DNA from: Stratiolaelaps scimitus
Lineage: Eukaryota > Arthropoda > Arachnida > Mesostigmata > Laelapidae
DNA: 64,000 bases
Reading direction: 5' to 3'
Assembly: GCA_019614645.1 (NCBI GenBank)
Contig: JABWDB010000004.1
Coordinates: 2,480,001 to 2,544,000 of the forward strand
The notes beneath the pieces were generated by a model, which was not told the origin of the DNA, searched no databases, and saw nothing but the letters and a program-made list of their open reading frames with translations. Made by a program: the position numbers and the translations under genes. Positions 24,826-36,729 of the stretch are shown piece after piece (the stretch's first letter is position 1; every line of letters starts with the position of its first letter).

Positions 24826-25649
24826 TGGCCTGCCATTTGATAATAGAGACTGGCACCGGTGACTTCTTGGCAGAACGTCAAATTCATCATCATAATAATA
24901 AGAGCAGATCATTTCGCTGAATAACTGTATGGATCACTCGCTGAAAGTTAACTCAAACAGGAAGCGCTACCGCACCAAACTTAAACAACCAAAGGCAGCA
25001 AGTAAGGACTCAAGGTCCGTCAATAAAACACAATTTGTATTGAATAAGTTAAGTTGAACCTGTGCAATATATATGGAATGGGTACGCGCCCGCCTTAAAT
25101 ATTTCTCTGTAATCTGAAAATCTCTCTCCCGTACGGTAGTCTTCGTTGAAGGTCATCTTCTCCCTGTGTTTTCAGTACATCGATCAACAGACAGATCGAT
25201 ATATCGTGCGTTAGTTACCAAAGGCAGTAGCTCGCAATTTCCCTTATGATACGGAATGCACTTCCGTATGCGCAACGCGTCTTTTGTAGCGGTGGTGTAC
25301 AGGGAACGCAACTCACGAACGGAGCATCAGCATCCCCTTACCAGACCCGGTTCTGCGTCCGAGACATCTGAACGACCCAAGGAGAGCAGAGACTAATAAA
25401 AGGAAATGTTTTTGCACACGTTGAATATATGACCTGCCACGATAAGCTAATGGCAAAATTGGTGGGGCGAAGAACATATAATCAGCTCATGAGATAGTGC
25501 TAAACATTGAGGCAATGACTATAGGAACAATATATAATAATAATAACTATTATTATTATTATTATATAATTTATATAAGATCGTCTTTATTATGTCACAT
25601 TTAATATATTCTTCAATCATAGTCTAATACAAATTGTGTGTAGAGTGCT

Positions 25650-26860
25650 GCGACCTGGAGCCAAGCTGTTCCTCAGGGGTTGCGCCTGTCGGCTTGAGAA
25701 ATACGGAGGGGCGATCTGCAAGGATCTGGATAGGAGTTTGTGGCAACAGTTATTCTTTGCAATGCCTCGCCAACTGGACGGCCCTTTCGGGTGTGCCTTT
25801 GGGTGTCACCGAAAGCAACGCTCTTCGCCACTCGATCGGGACGCAGCCACTTCTTAGACAAGTATTTAATAAGGCTGTGCAACCTAATTTAATACTTGAT
25901 AAGTAATAACGGGCCAGAATGTCTAGGAAATGTTGAACGAGGACGTCCGTCAGAACCGGGGATGCAGACGTCACGCCCTACTGCGGCCACGGATGGGGAT
26001 ACTGACCGGCCTCTTCCAGTAACCGCCTCTCTTGTCGATCAAGAAAGCCTTTGCGCCCAATGAGTAATGTACGCCGACAAGCTTTTGGTGGAAAACAAAT
26101 TGGTGTGAAACGAAGCAAGCCACAACGAACTGGTGGAAAACGAATCCTATGTTCCAGCCGTTTGGGAGTTCTACAAGTTTCGTTGAGCCACGGCTTACCG
26201 CGGCGACCTGGAGAACAACAACAACCAGACAACCTGTACTCCATTTAGTTCTTGTATGCATATGTATACGCCTGAATTTCCTTACGTAGTGGGAAAGGGT
26301 CTCGCTGCCAGCGACAGGAGACGCGGGCCGTAAATTTGTTTTGGGGGGAGCGGGTGCCGAAGAGAACTCGGGACATTGGTTGCATCTAGATTTTGTTTTA
26401 CACACGATCGTGATCTGCCAATAAAGTTCGTCTCGTAGCGGATACTCACTATCCGGAAACTCAACTAGGCTTGCAGGCAGACCCGTAGTGAAGATATCGA
26501 TAACCGAGCTGCTCCTGTGATTCTCCAACGTACAGCCGAATTCGTAGACGGTGGAAAGCAGAGTCAGCGTGTGAACATCGCAGGCCAATGGCGTGGATAT
26601 TCATCGACCCAGTAAGTGGAGGCATCTGGTCAACTTGTCCATCATTGAGAACGACTCTTTCATGGGGTGAGGACGCACTTAGCAAGCGATAACAATAAGG
26701 CAAGAAGTTGAAGGTACAACTCATTCGTCTTCTGATAAAAGAGACCTTGCCTGCCCCAGACTCTGGTAGTAGAGAACCGGACAGGGCAATATGGCAAGGC
26801 ATGAGCTCCGTAGAACCCAATAACCTCGAGGAGTGTTCGTTGTCCAGGTTTCAACAAGTT
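25650..26860 (-). pseudogene. Non-LTR retrotransposon relic (endonuclease to RT start)
   Basis: Minus-strand pieces in several frames. The block HERVVLNDGQVDQ (about 26640) resembles the NDG motif of APE-type endonucleases, and FGCTLENHRSSSVIDIFTTG (about 26510) resembles the closing S-D-H-x-P-I motif with its key residues mutated. Towards the low end, ALLNTCLRSGCVPIEWRRAL (about 25820-25880) is the conserved entry block of LINE reverse transcriptases, followed by a PKGT element. The intervening 205-codon frame (25971-26588) contains part of the endonuclease and then non-homologous sequence. No downstream RT catalytic motifs follow, so the piece is truncated. Function lost. Confidence 0.55.
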
Positions 26861-27430
26861 TCGTTGATATCCTATGTAAAGAAAGCTAGGAAATATTTAA
26901 TGAAGTCGATTTACAGGGCTATCTAAGATGACGAATGGCTACCTTGCCTGGATTCTCTGTCTCGTCTGGCAAACAGTGGGACTCTCCCACAATAGTTGTC
27001 AGCATTTAAAGGTTCATGGTTCTGAGTCTTACGTACTATATGACCTGGTGGAGTGCTCGAGCGGCAGTTCCCTGCTATTAAACACCCGAATGACGACACT
27101 TTTAGAAGGCGTACGGCAATCAAACTAGGTGACAAATAATGGAATAACTATTTAGCCACGCCTACATCCGCGGTACTGTGCCTGCAACAACACACCGTGT
27201 AATGACGATGAAGCGAAACCACACCAATCTAGCTAAAAGTCAGATTTAAAGTCAAACCTGTAAACAGTGTCGCTATTTGGCGTCTTCATATCCCTATTTG
27301 GACAGATGCTGGGCGTCCCGATCATCTTATCTAGTTGAAAGCAGGCAACGGATAACAGCTTCACCTAAGCCTCTTGGCTTATCCACGAACAGGAACTGCC
27401 ACTGCTAAGGTCTCCACTTTCTCAAGGATC

Positions 27431-27454
27431 TCTCTCCTCTCTCTCTCTCTCTCC
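27431..27454. repeat. (CT)n microsatellite
   Basis: Nearly perfect CT dinucleotide run. Confidence 0.95.
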
Positions 27455-28397
27455 CTTAGGCGCCTTTGGTGTTTAGCAGTGCCACGATCAGTCGAGTCAG
27501 GGACAAAGAGCGTATAGAAACATACGCATGGATACGACTATACATGTGTGCCAGCGATGCTGCTGTGGTACCCTACCACGGAGATTTGCGGTCGTCTTCC
27601 ACTTAAATATATTGTCTCTGCCCAATGGGTTTCCTACATCAACGAAATGTAACAAATCGTCAAGCTTCGGCGTCATCCCATCTCAATACAACCGCTATGC
27701 ACTACAGCTACGACGAGGTGATTTGCCTCGATCATTACACTAATGCGTCAAGAGACCGGTCTATCTTTCAGTCGGTCGTCGTGTGGTGAGCACTAGAGCA
27801 CATATCGTTGTAGGGGAACGCCGAATCAACGTTGATACGAGAGTCCATCCCAGTAAATCCAATACTGCATTTCAGTCTAATCACATCGATTTCTACTTCA
27901 GTGATCAATGGCATACGACAATGAAAAAGGCAATAAAATATAAAATATAGAAATAAATACGATTACGTGTTTGTTTTCATTTTAATACTAAAACATTACT
28001 CGAATGAGTGAACTAGTTAATGGAATAGTAAACAGATAAATGAACAACTATAACGCTAGGCAAATAAATAATTAATAACAGTAAATCAAAAAACATGCTC
28101 TCACGGAACAGAGCTTCCGAGTTCTGCTTTGTACACATCGTTATCGGTGCATGTGTGTGCGTGGATGTGTCTACAGTATTGATGTGAAAATCCAGTCTAT
28201 TCATGCCTTCTATGTCTTTTAACCATGGATCAGCCCAATGGCATTTACTTTCCCAAATTCGTTTGATATTTTGGTCCATTTCGGGGAACGCTCTCCTAGG
28301 TAATCTCTAACAGAGAACAGAACAGGCGCCATTGTGAAGGGACCACTAACTGTACAACGAATTGTAATACATTGAATGAGCCACTCAATGTGTACAT

Positions 28398-28415
28398 AAT
28401 AATAATAATAATAAT
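28398..28415. repeat. (ATA)n microsatellite
   Basis: Six ATA units, within non-coding DNA. Confidence 0.95.
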
Positions 28416-30107
28416 CGAATATTAGCGATATCCTAGCCGGACGTGCGCCGTCACGACACTCTCAGCAAGAGTACAGACCGGTGCCGTGGTACAACAGGTA
28501 CAATATCCTAGTGCGAATATAGACGACCTTGAGGCTGACAGAACAGTGTACTAGCGTCGCCCACCGCCTGCGAGGGACGAGGACAAATCCTCAATCGCCT
28601 TATTGTACAAAGAAACCATTCACTGAGCCGGTTGTGATGCGCGCATTATACAATCAGCTTATCCCAGACCTATCAAACACCTACGTGTGGTGTGATGCTT
28701 GTTGTAGGATATGTTCTACTATTGCACGAACGCAGAGGTATATCGTCACGTGTTTCGCTGAGAAGTCCGGAAAATGTCCAAAGAAAATGTTTATAGAGCC
28801 AAGTGCTTTTCGATACGAAACACTTTATGAGCATATTGCTGAGATTACCTCCTCCGATGATGAGCTGTCGTTCCGCTTGTTGACGTTAACCGAACAGTGA
28901 CGCTTGCCCGACACTCTCGTTGGGATTTCACTTTAAAGTGAGCTTTCAGTACAGTCCAGAAGAAGCTGTTGTCAAGCTGGACGTTTTGGGCTCCCGTCAC
29001 CACCTGCGGCACCAGCGAGAAGTCGATAGATAGAAATCAGAAAGGTTTGTCGAAAGCAAATATTGTTGTTTTGTGAGTTTTCGCTTCTACGTCCGTTCAG
29101 TATGCTTTTCGTCAGTGCAGTTGTGGAGGACGATGTGAGCCCTACGAAGGTCATCCAGTTAGTACTTGGAGACGCTTCGCAGGCTTCAAGCAGGGCATAA
29201 TTATCATCGAGTAGCATGGAGCTCTGTTGTAGACATATTCTCGACGTAAGACACAACTCATGTCGTTTGAGAGTTTCCTTCATACATTTAGTGGGCTCGA
29301 ATAGCTGGCTGTGCAACGTCCCTCAAATATAATACTTTCTTTATTTAATCAGTCATATTGAAACAAAACAGGGTTCCTATCGGTCGAAATTTTTGTTTAG
29401 GCATTGTTTGTCTGCGGTACCGCGCAGTTGCCGAGTTACCCAGGTCACGCAGCCGAGACGAGTAGCTGTATCCCACTGATTCTTGCAAGAAACACTAACG
29501 AGCCGTTACAACGACGTGACTACAACATCCTTACTTGTCCTGTACCATCGATTGCAGGACGGGCGATCACTCGAACCTTGTGAGCAATTTCCGTAAACGA
29601 ACGTTGAGCAGCCAACCAAGCTGTCAGAGTGCATTGAGGTGACTTTTCAGAGGCCGATTAATGTTTAGTACATAGATTTCTTAGAGAGAAAATCCTTGTC
29701 TCTTCGAAAACGATTGTATATATTTCTTGATGCCCTGTTTACCGCAGCCGTCCGCTGGGTTAAGGAACTTCCACAACGAGTGTGTACCCTCGTTCGTTAG
29801 CGGCTAAAGAGAGCCCCCAACCAGTCTTTCTCCCGTCGGACATTTCTCGGTATACATTTGTACTAACAACCAATCTGAAACACACTACAAGTCTGGTTGT
29901 AGGGCGAATCGAGAACAAATCACAAACTGTTTCCACGATCCATTAAACTATATAATATAAAAATAGTACTTGGTTACCAATCTCCACCGTTGGCTAAAAC
30001 TATGCCAAAGATGCCGGGCTCACGTGGCTCACGCGTCTCGTTCTGGAGTGCCATCCTCTACATGAGCGTACCTGCCTTCAATGAAACGAGTGGAAAATGT
30101 AACAGTT

Positions 30108-30345
30108 TTATTTCATATTAATGCGTATCTTAGTATAAACAATAATTAGTGACAGTGTTGGCGACAAGCTGCCAGGCCGAGTCATCGTCATCCCCGAGGG
30201 AGGGACCATGACGGCCTTGCCAAACACCGTGTCCCTTGCCTCTTTACACAGTGAAGGGAAGGCGGTCGAGGAAGGAACGTCCTGCGCGTTTGTTCCCAGT
30301 GACGCAGGCCACCCCACGGCAGGCCCAGAGACGAGTTATTACACT
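30108..30345 (-). repeat. Interspersed repeat family B, copy 4
   Basis: Matches the 6.6-kb copy from its AT-rich end (TTTATTTCATATTA, AATAATTAGTG) through GACA.GCTG.CAGGCCGAG, CCCCGAGGGAG, CCTTGCCTCTTTACACAGTG and CCCAGTGACGCAGGCC. More diverged in the core than copies 1-3. Minus orientation. Confidence 0.65.
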
Positions 30346-31490
30346 GCAGGTTAGAAATAGCTCGGCAGAGTCAGGTCAGAACATAGACCACCCAGAGCTG
30401 AAGACACAACAATCCCCGCTCAAGCAACCCTCACAAGTTTGCTTGCTGTTCTCCAGCGTGTCAGCGTGTCCAAATTGTCAAATTGTCCAAATCTTGTCGG
30501 CGTAAGCAACAAGCGCGATAGCCGTCACTGTCAGGATACACGCGACGTTTTCTTTCAGTCGAGCCGAGGTGCATATGTTCACATGAGCTCGCGCTTTGAA
30601 CTTTTGGCCCCGAGAAAGTAGAACGCTGTGTGGAAGGCGACGCCACGGTTGCCGCTAAGATGTCGCCGCCGATGTATCATCAATGAAGAGACCATTATCT
30701 GCTCTGACAGCTACGGCGAGTTACTCGGTGGGCTCAGGTTTAACAATTTGTTCGTTGTCTGACAGACTGGAGAAGGGAGTGAGTGAGGGTAGCTATTTCA
30801 AAATGCGACTTTCGTTGTATCGCCAAATTGCTATTTCAAAATGATTCTCTATTGGAAATGATTAAGGGAATGTTGTTCGAGAGCTGCCTCGACCCAATCG
30901 GAATTTAGAATGTAACAATATTGCTTGCAAATAGGCACTATGAAGTAGGGAGGGGGGATGGGGTGAAAAGTAGGTTTGCAGCTTAGCTGTAATCCTAGGT
31001 GTAATCCCACTGTAAGCCTACCTTTGGCCTAGTGTTGTCATCCCTTGTATTTGCCCAAACTAATTTTGAGCATGAACTGACACGCTCCCAATATATTTGA
31101 CCTATTATGCAGGGCGGCAGCTAAATCGTATCCATTGATCTCCAACAAATTTCCATATTCAACATGCTTTTCCCATGGTTTAGAAGTTCACATTCAACAT
31201 CGCAGTAATAATCCCATGACACATGTTCGCAGTGATCAGGCAACACACAGCACACGGAGAAAAACAGATTCCACACAATCCGTACCCTACGAATCATACA
31301 TAAACGTCTACGAGGTTTCCGGTATACACAAGCCGACAAACACCGCGAAGCGAATGCAAAATGTGGCACACTTCGCAAATTTCGGCTATCTGTCTGCGGT
31401 ATTTTGTACAAATCAGCTTCGACTAATATGTGCTATCTTCGTGATCCAACTTGGTAATCTACTTCAGGGGATGTGGTGCTATAACAGCCG
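30346..31490. other. Non-coding stretch
   Basis: Nothing recognised. The 121-codon plus frame at 31135-31500 and the 96-codon minus frame opposite it overlap, and neither has family motifs. Confidence 0.5.
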
Positions 31491-31496
31491 AGGAAG

Positions 31497-31653
31497 ATGA
31501 GCATGTTTCCTGCAATTTCGTCGCCCAGCTCCGGTACGCCATCATCGGCCGACGTGCTAACAGTGACGATATCTGATGAATTCTTCGCGAACCTCAGTCA
31601 GCCCGAGTGCGAGCAACAGGAACGAGCTCGACAGCTCTATGCCAATGGCTCTG
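31497..31653 (+). CDS. Candidate first coding exon of an unidentified host gene
   Basis: An ATG with an in-frame TAA 15 bases upstream opens a 52-codon frame (52 codons plus one base) that runs into CTG|GTAAGTG, a near-consensus splice donor, leaving phase 1. The peptide begins MSMFPAISSPSSGTPSSA, then has a DVLTVTISDEFF stretch and a charged EQQERARQL segment; this composition looks like real protein. I do not recognise the family, and no convincing acceptor plus second exon was found downstream. The frame continues past the donor to a stop at 31703, so an unspliced 68-codon reading is the alternative. Suggestive only. Confidence 0.3.
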
Positions 31654-31703
31654 GTAAGTGTAGCCATCGTAGCATGCAGCACGGGGAGGCACAGAAATAT
31701 TGA

Positions 31704-34700
31704 AGGAGAGATTAGTGAAATTGCAGCTTGGTTACAGGTTGGTATCATGCACCTTGATGTCGGGCGACTTCGCGCAAACGTTGGTTATCATTCGCACGGT
31801 AAAGACAAATTGACGATTTTCTCTAGGAAGCGATAACAGTAAGGGCTATAAGTGGTCACCATTTCGTTGGACTCAATTGGGGAGAAGTGATGATGTACTA
31901 CCCGTTTGATGTACTTTATTTAATGGGATATTTCAGAGTGACAGTGATATAACAGAGATGAGATCTAGTAAAAATGGCAACAATAAATTAAGTTGTGTAT
32001 GCTTTGTCTCTAAATGATTCGCTAAACTTTTACGAATTGTTCAATTAACTCAGTGTTCAATTATGGCTGACTCGTATTTCAAGCTGAATAGACCGATCTA
32101 TATTAGTTTTCATTTGACACATGGCCAGCTTCAGTGTGACACTAAATACGCATATCCAGGCATCATTAGTTAGCAGATACAACGCGCGGGTCGATACGAA
32201 TTCATTTGCCGCTGGCCATCCGACAGTCCCGTGCAGCAATATACTTGAATGCAAATGGTTGTTGACATCGCCAGCGCATTCGGGTCCGAACAGCCGCCAC
32301 TATACAGCCGCTACTAATTCGCCATAAACAGCTCTACTTGATGGATGAACTGAACGAACTATAGCAACGTAGCATTCATAGTGTATATCTAATAGGAACA
32401 GAGGAGGAGTTCAATTGAGCCAGTTCAGTTCGACTGATCAAACGTCGAATTATTGCATTTTTTACTAGAATAATTTTATCTGTGTGTACTATATCTTGCG
32501 GAATGAACTTTCGTGGAAACAAAGGATTAGCAGCTGCCACGAACAAACAAACGTTTATCTCTTAACGCGAAATAAAAAGCTGAGTATAAGTACGGCACAC
32601 GAAGCAGCACGAGGGGCAGTTCAAACCCGCCCCATGTCACGACATATGCTTTTGAAATATCGGTGCTCTGCTGACATATTCACGAGTTAATTAGTAAATC
32701 ACACAGTTCGGTATCAAGGGTAGATATTATATTAAAGTTTGTCCCTAATCACTTAACCAGAAACACTTAAAAGTTCTATATGTGGGGATGATCATGGACT
32801 TGTATACACAATCGAACTAAAGTTGAAAGAAACGTTTGATGTTGTCGCTGTTAATTACTGAGTACGATCCGTGTACACGTGCTACCGCTGTTCAGCAAGT
32901 CAGGTTTAATCATTTATAATATTATTAGCCCGAATGATGGGATCACGTCGCCACAGTTTACATTTTGTTAATTAATGTATATCGTCTTAATTGCTTCAAT
33001 TATAACCCTCAACTGACTCTGAAATGAGCACAAATCACACTATCAGTTGGCTCACTAGCAAACAATTGACATTACCTCCGGCGTACACAACGCTAAATGA
33101 GAACCGTTTGGATATTAGATGTCAACATTGGCAATTTCTACGACATAGGAGAATCAGGTAATCAGGAGTGCTATGCTATTTTCAAAGTATACTCTTACTT
33201 GTTTCTCTCTCGAATTGCTATTTTAATGCCTATCGGTAAATCTAAAGCTAAAGAGAATTTCTAAGTTAAGCCGATGACTAAAAACACATACATTTACCAT
33301 CATAAAATGTATTGCGCGTAACGATTTTCTATACCCCACTATTGTTATATATATATATATATTTTGCGCAGCTCCCCGAGCCAGTGATTCACGATATGAT
33401 TATCTCCTATCGTATTGATTGTGAGCAGAACGCTAAACCTCAGCGTTTAACTAATATATGACAAATTCATTCCGCGGAGCATTAACAGCTATGATCAATA
33501 TATCTGTTTGGAGACGTGCTCGGTTATTTATGAACGATCATGTCAGAATGCGTGTGCGAGCTATGGGACTTGACACCTAGCAGGCTTCTTCGAGATTGTT
33601 TACGGCATAGACGTATAAAGGTACTGGACAGAAGATATTTAACTAATTTCGTTTTGTAGGAACGTCGATATACAACGTTGCGTTGATCAGTTGTTGAGAA
33701 GATGTTCAGAGGAACTCAGGTGGTGGATCTAATGCCTCCGGATTATTTTTATGTTTACTATTGTTTTGATACAATCGTATCTCTGTTGTACTGTTGTGGG
33801 AGGATCGCGGATAACTTGCGAATAACTTGTGCCACAGATTTGAAGCTTTGTCTGCAGTCAGGCATTCAGACCTGCGCCGGAAGACTTATTCATGCCATTT
33901 TGCATTCGTGATTAGTTAAGTTAGAAAGGGTAAGAAACGTTTGTTGGAAGTTTTTCGAGACATTGTTCATTTGTAACGTGGCCGGCTGCCGAGCTCGTTC
34001 TAGATATCAGCGCTCATAAACATGAGTATGCTCTAACTTGGCGGTGCTATTTCGTCTGTTATAGTTAAGTTTGGGCTGAGGATCAGTGTACGTTTGAAGT
34101 CAATCTCAAACACTCTCGAAAGCGTGAGAGCACAGCGGGGAGCCATTTAAAATTCCGCCTGACAGCTAACTACACTCAATCCGCTGATATAAGAAGTGCT
34201 CGCCCCCGTCAGACGCTAGCTACAGAGTCTTCGAAGTTCACTACAACGAAAGGTGGAACCCTTGCCGTGTATACAGGGCATACACAGCACTCGGACGAAC
34301 TTCAAAGGACATATTAGTGACTGCGCCTTCCAATTATATGGAAAAGTGTTGTGCTGTCCTCATCGTATAATGCAGCTTTCTTTACATTGCGCCTCCTCTA
34401 CACAGATGCTTATACGTTGATGCTGGCAAAACCAGGAAGATGCAACTCATAATTAGAACGACTCAAGAAGGTCAGGGCAAGATTTGCTACGAGTGCGAGT
34501 TCAAAAGCATTACTGCTAAAGCATTACTTACTACTACAAAGGAACCGCCGGTAATTTCAGGTCATATCACGATTGTTAGCGGAGTTCTTTTCAATGAATT
34601 TGACTCCTGCCGAAACATCCTTTCTATAGCAAACGCAGAGAAAGAGCATATTCACAATTAACTTCTTTCACAAATTTCTATTAATTCTACGCGTCCGTTG

Positions 34701-34795
34701 GCGCATGTGAACTGGTGGTAAACCAGAATATTCAGGAAGGCTTGGATAACGGCAACAGCATTCCGAAATTTGCGAATATGAATGCCAGAAGGCTT
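31704..34795. other. Non-coding stretch
   Basis: AT-rich, with a (TA)n tract at 33346-33361. No coding or repeat family recognised; open frames are short. Confidence 0.55.
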
Positions 34796-34799
34796 GTCC

Positions 34800-34960
34800 G
34801 TAAGATAAGGGTAAAGGTTTTATTGGTTTATTAAGGGAACTGCAATCTTTTATAATGCTTCGCTTCTCTTATATGTCATCACCGCGCAGCGGGACTCGAA
34901 CCAGCGGCCTCTGGCTTTTTGCAGCCAGAGACTTAGCCACCGTCCAAGGTATGGCGGTGA
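34800..34960 (-). repeat. tRNA-headed SINE-like unit (best tRNA-like structure here)
   Basis: On the minus strand, 34960-34879 starts TCACCGC and ends GCGGTGA, a perfect 7-bp acceptor-like stem. It has a box A-like TGGCTAAGTCT, a strong 8-bp anticodon-arm-like hairpin CTCTGGCT/AGCCAGAG with loop GCAAAA, and an exact box B GGTTCGAGTCCC. The D-arm region carries about seven extra bases and the T stem pairs poorly, so it is not a normal tRNA. It is followed by about 80 bases with two AATAAA signals (34803-34840 on the plus strand as TTTATT). I infer a tRNA-derived SINE or a decayed tRNA gene. Confidence 0.5.
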
Positions 34961-34964
34961 CGGA

Positions 34965-35635
34965 GAGAAACAGTAAGAGCTAATCAGAGCTTTCAATCTT
35001 CCCCTTTATACAGGGCGACTATGGTAACGATTTTTCACATTTACGTCGAAAACAGGCAGATTTGTAGAAATCAAACGTGATTTCTCAATCCGATTTCAAG
35101 ATCTCGACATGAACTAGTACCAGTATATTTACATTAAACCTTTCTCGGCCATTTTGGCCACGCAACATCCCCATTTGTCAATATTAGGGACCTTTGCAAA
35201 CGACTAGTTCCGAATACTTACTACTATAAAAAAAAAAAAAAAAAAACAGCTACGATGATAGAAACATTATTACTTGTACTTAGTACTTATACTACCCACT
35301 TTCAGACTTTTAGCGTCCTCATAATATGGTTGGTGGTAGTAGTAGTAGTAACAGCTGTAATTAGGTGGTTACATACGATTTACCATGTATTTTAGACACA
35401 GTTGAATATCTTGGTTCCACAAGTCTCTACGATCAGGATTAAATTTGCTCCTTCCAAACAGCTTTTGGATCGCCTCGAATACGGTCGTCAACTAAGGCAA
35501 TAGAGATGTTTCGTCTCCTTGCGCCTTCGTCAAATTGGCATTTGAACTTCTGGATCTGCCCAGTGTTTAGCTATTCTTTTGCTGTGTTCGTCGCGCCACG
35601 TCGACCGGAGTTTTCATTCTTGTGGTTGGCTCAGC
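34965..35635. other. Non-coding stretch with homopolymer
   Basis: Contains a poly(A) run of about 20 bases (35227-35246) and a GTA microsatellite (about 35335-35350). No gene seen. Confidence 0.6.
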
Positions 35636-35639
35636 GTGA

Positions 35640-36065
35640 TTACGTGATTCTTCCGCCCGCATCGCTCACAAGTGACCGTCCTCTCCTCGGTCCTCATGGT
35701 ATACTGATGAGACGCGGATCGCGTGGCGAAACCCGTGGACCGCGTACCAATTCATGACCTGCCGATTAGTCCCAACACTTCCTTCCCAGGGTGGACTCGG
35801 CGTCGGACCTGCTTTGGCAGATTTCGGCGTCCATGTCGTTCTTTTCAAGTTCGTACGCCTGAATGAAGTCTCGGCATGCGTCGTTTCTATCAAAGCGAGC
35901 CTACACCGTAACTCCCCGACGAACAGCGGTGTCTCGCAAGGCAAGTAACGAGCCCATTTCTCAGGAAAACATCCAGGCCCAAAACACGCTTGGATAAAGC
36001 TGGCGGTCAAGCTCGAGAAGTTTCTTGACTGTGCGGTGTTCCCACATTAGCGGTATTTCATGACG
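35640..36065 (-). pseudogene. LINE C-terminal relic, same family as the 45.5-kb element
   Basis: The minus strand aligns collinearly with the last 150 or so residues of the RT ORF at 45537-46919. Paired blocks are MWEHRTVKKLLELDR against VWDKLTCRDLTTLDR, PLFVGELRCRLALIET against PSFVEEVRETFNLPET, and WYAVHGFRHAI..YHED against RFAVHGFHHLV..YHDA. A frameshift near 35690 then leads to CERCGRKNH, matching the CxxC start of the zinc knuckle. At least two frameshifts; no RT catalytic core remains. So this family is present more than once and is 5'-truncated each time. Confidence 0.75.
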
Positions 36066-36188
36066 CGCAGGGGGCACTTAAAAGTCAAATAGGTTTGAGT
36101 GAGAGGCGTGGCGGCTCATCTAGCGACGTGGCTGCTACCACTGCGTGGCTGCTATACAGTTGTATCGTCGCTTGAAGAATAAACTTCT

Positions 36189-36205
36189 ATATATATATAT
36201 ATACC
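36189..36205. repeat. (TA)n microsatellite
   Basis: Short TA tract between the LINE relic and family B copy 5. Confidence 0.9.
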
Positions 36206-36394
36206 TATGTAGGCATGCTTCGAACATTTTAAACATTTGTCCCTGAGCGTCAACGCGTATTTCGGGTTGATCCTGCTTCACTCGTGAATCTCAAATTGAT
36301 CTAAGTTTGCAAACGTCTAAGGTAGCACAACTTTAAAATGACCCATGGTAATAGGAACTTTATCAGGGGTTAGTTCTGTCAGATATTAATTATG

Positions 36395-36725
36395 ATTGCC
36401 TGTCTTGAAACATACGATAATCAGAGAAGCAGTTGGGGACAGGGTGTCAGGCCAAGGCCTTCATGGTTCCGAAGGAAGCGATGGCATTGTTCCCGGTGGC
36501 GCGGATCAGCCTGTGGTAGACTTCTTCAATGGAATTAACAGTGCGGGTTCCGTGGTCGTCTAGGGTTTCGAAGGCAGGAGGGGAAAGAGGTGAGTTGCCT
36601 GGAGAACGGCATATTTCTGTAGCTTCTTCCGCTCCGCACGGGATACCGCGTAACCGGGTACCGGACGGGGTGGTTGAACAGTGATTGACATCAGAGGTCG
36701 CTGTTGTGTCAACCACCATGCCGGC
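36395..36725 (-). repeat. Interspersed repeat family B, copy 5
   Basis: Collinear with the 6.6-kb copy over GTCAGGCCAAGGCC, GCGATGGCATTG, CCCGGTGGCGCGGAT, GGTTTCGAAGGC and GTTGCCTGGAGAACGGC, but with an internal deletion of about 60 bases between GGCATTG and CCCGGTGGCGC. Minus-strand peptide HRLIRATGN and RSPGNSP have counterparts in copy 2. Confidence 0.7.
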
Positions 36726-36729
36726 CCAA

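Larger units (their letters stand above)
20381..25630. other. Non-coding stretch rich in simple repeats
   Basis: Holds (TA)n tracts (20836-20864, 21537-21572, 24468-24487), an 11-12 base G-run (about 22347-22358), a G-rich tract at about 23359-23372, a 33-base duplication (24756-24788 and 24793-24825) and a TTA/ATA tract (25533-25575). No coding motif recognised. Confidence 0.6.
26985..30100. other. Non-coding stretch
   Basis: Holds a CT microsatellite (about 27431-27454) and an ATA tract (28398-28415). The plus-strand frame 28529-28900 (123 codons, Cys-rich in the middle) and the minus-strand frame 28972-29316 (114 codons) are unrecognised and may be chance. Confidence 0.5.

Noticed and set aside
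28529..28900. 123-codon Cys-containing plus-strand ORF
   Set aside because: The Cys spacing does not fit any zinc-binding pattern I know and no splice sites frame it. Left as unannotated open frame.
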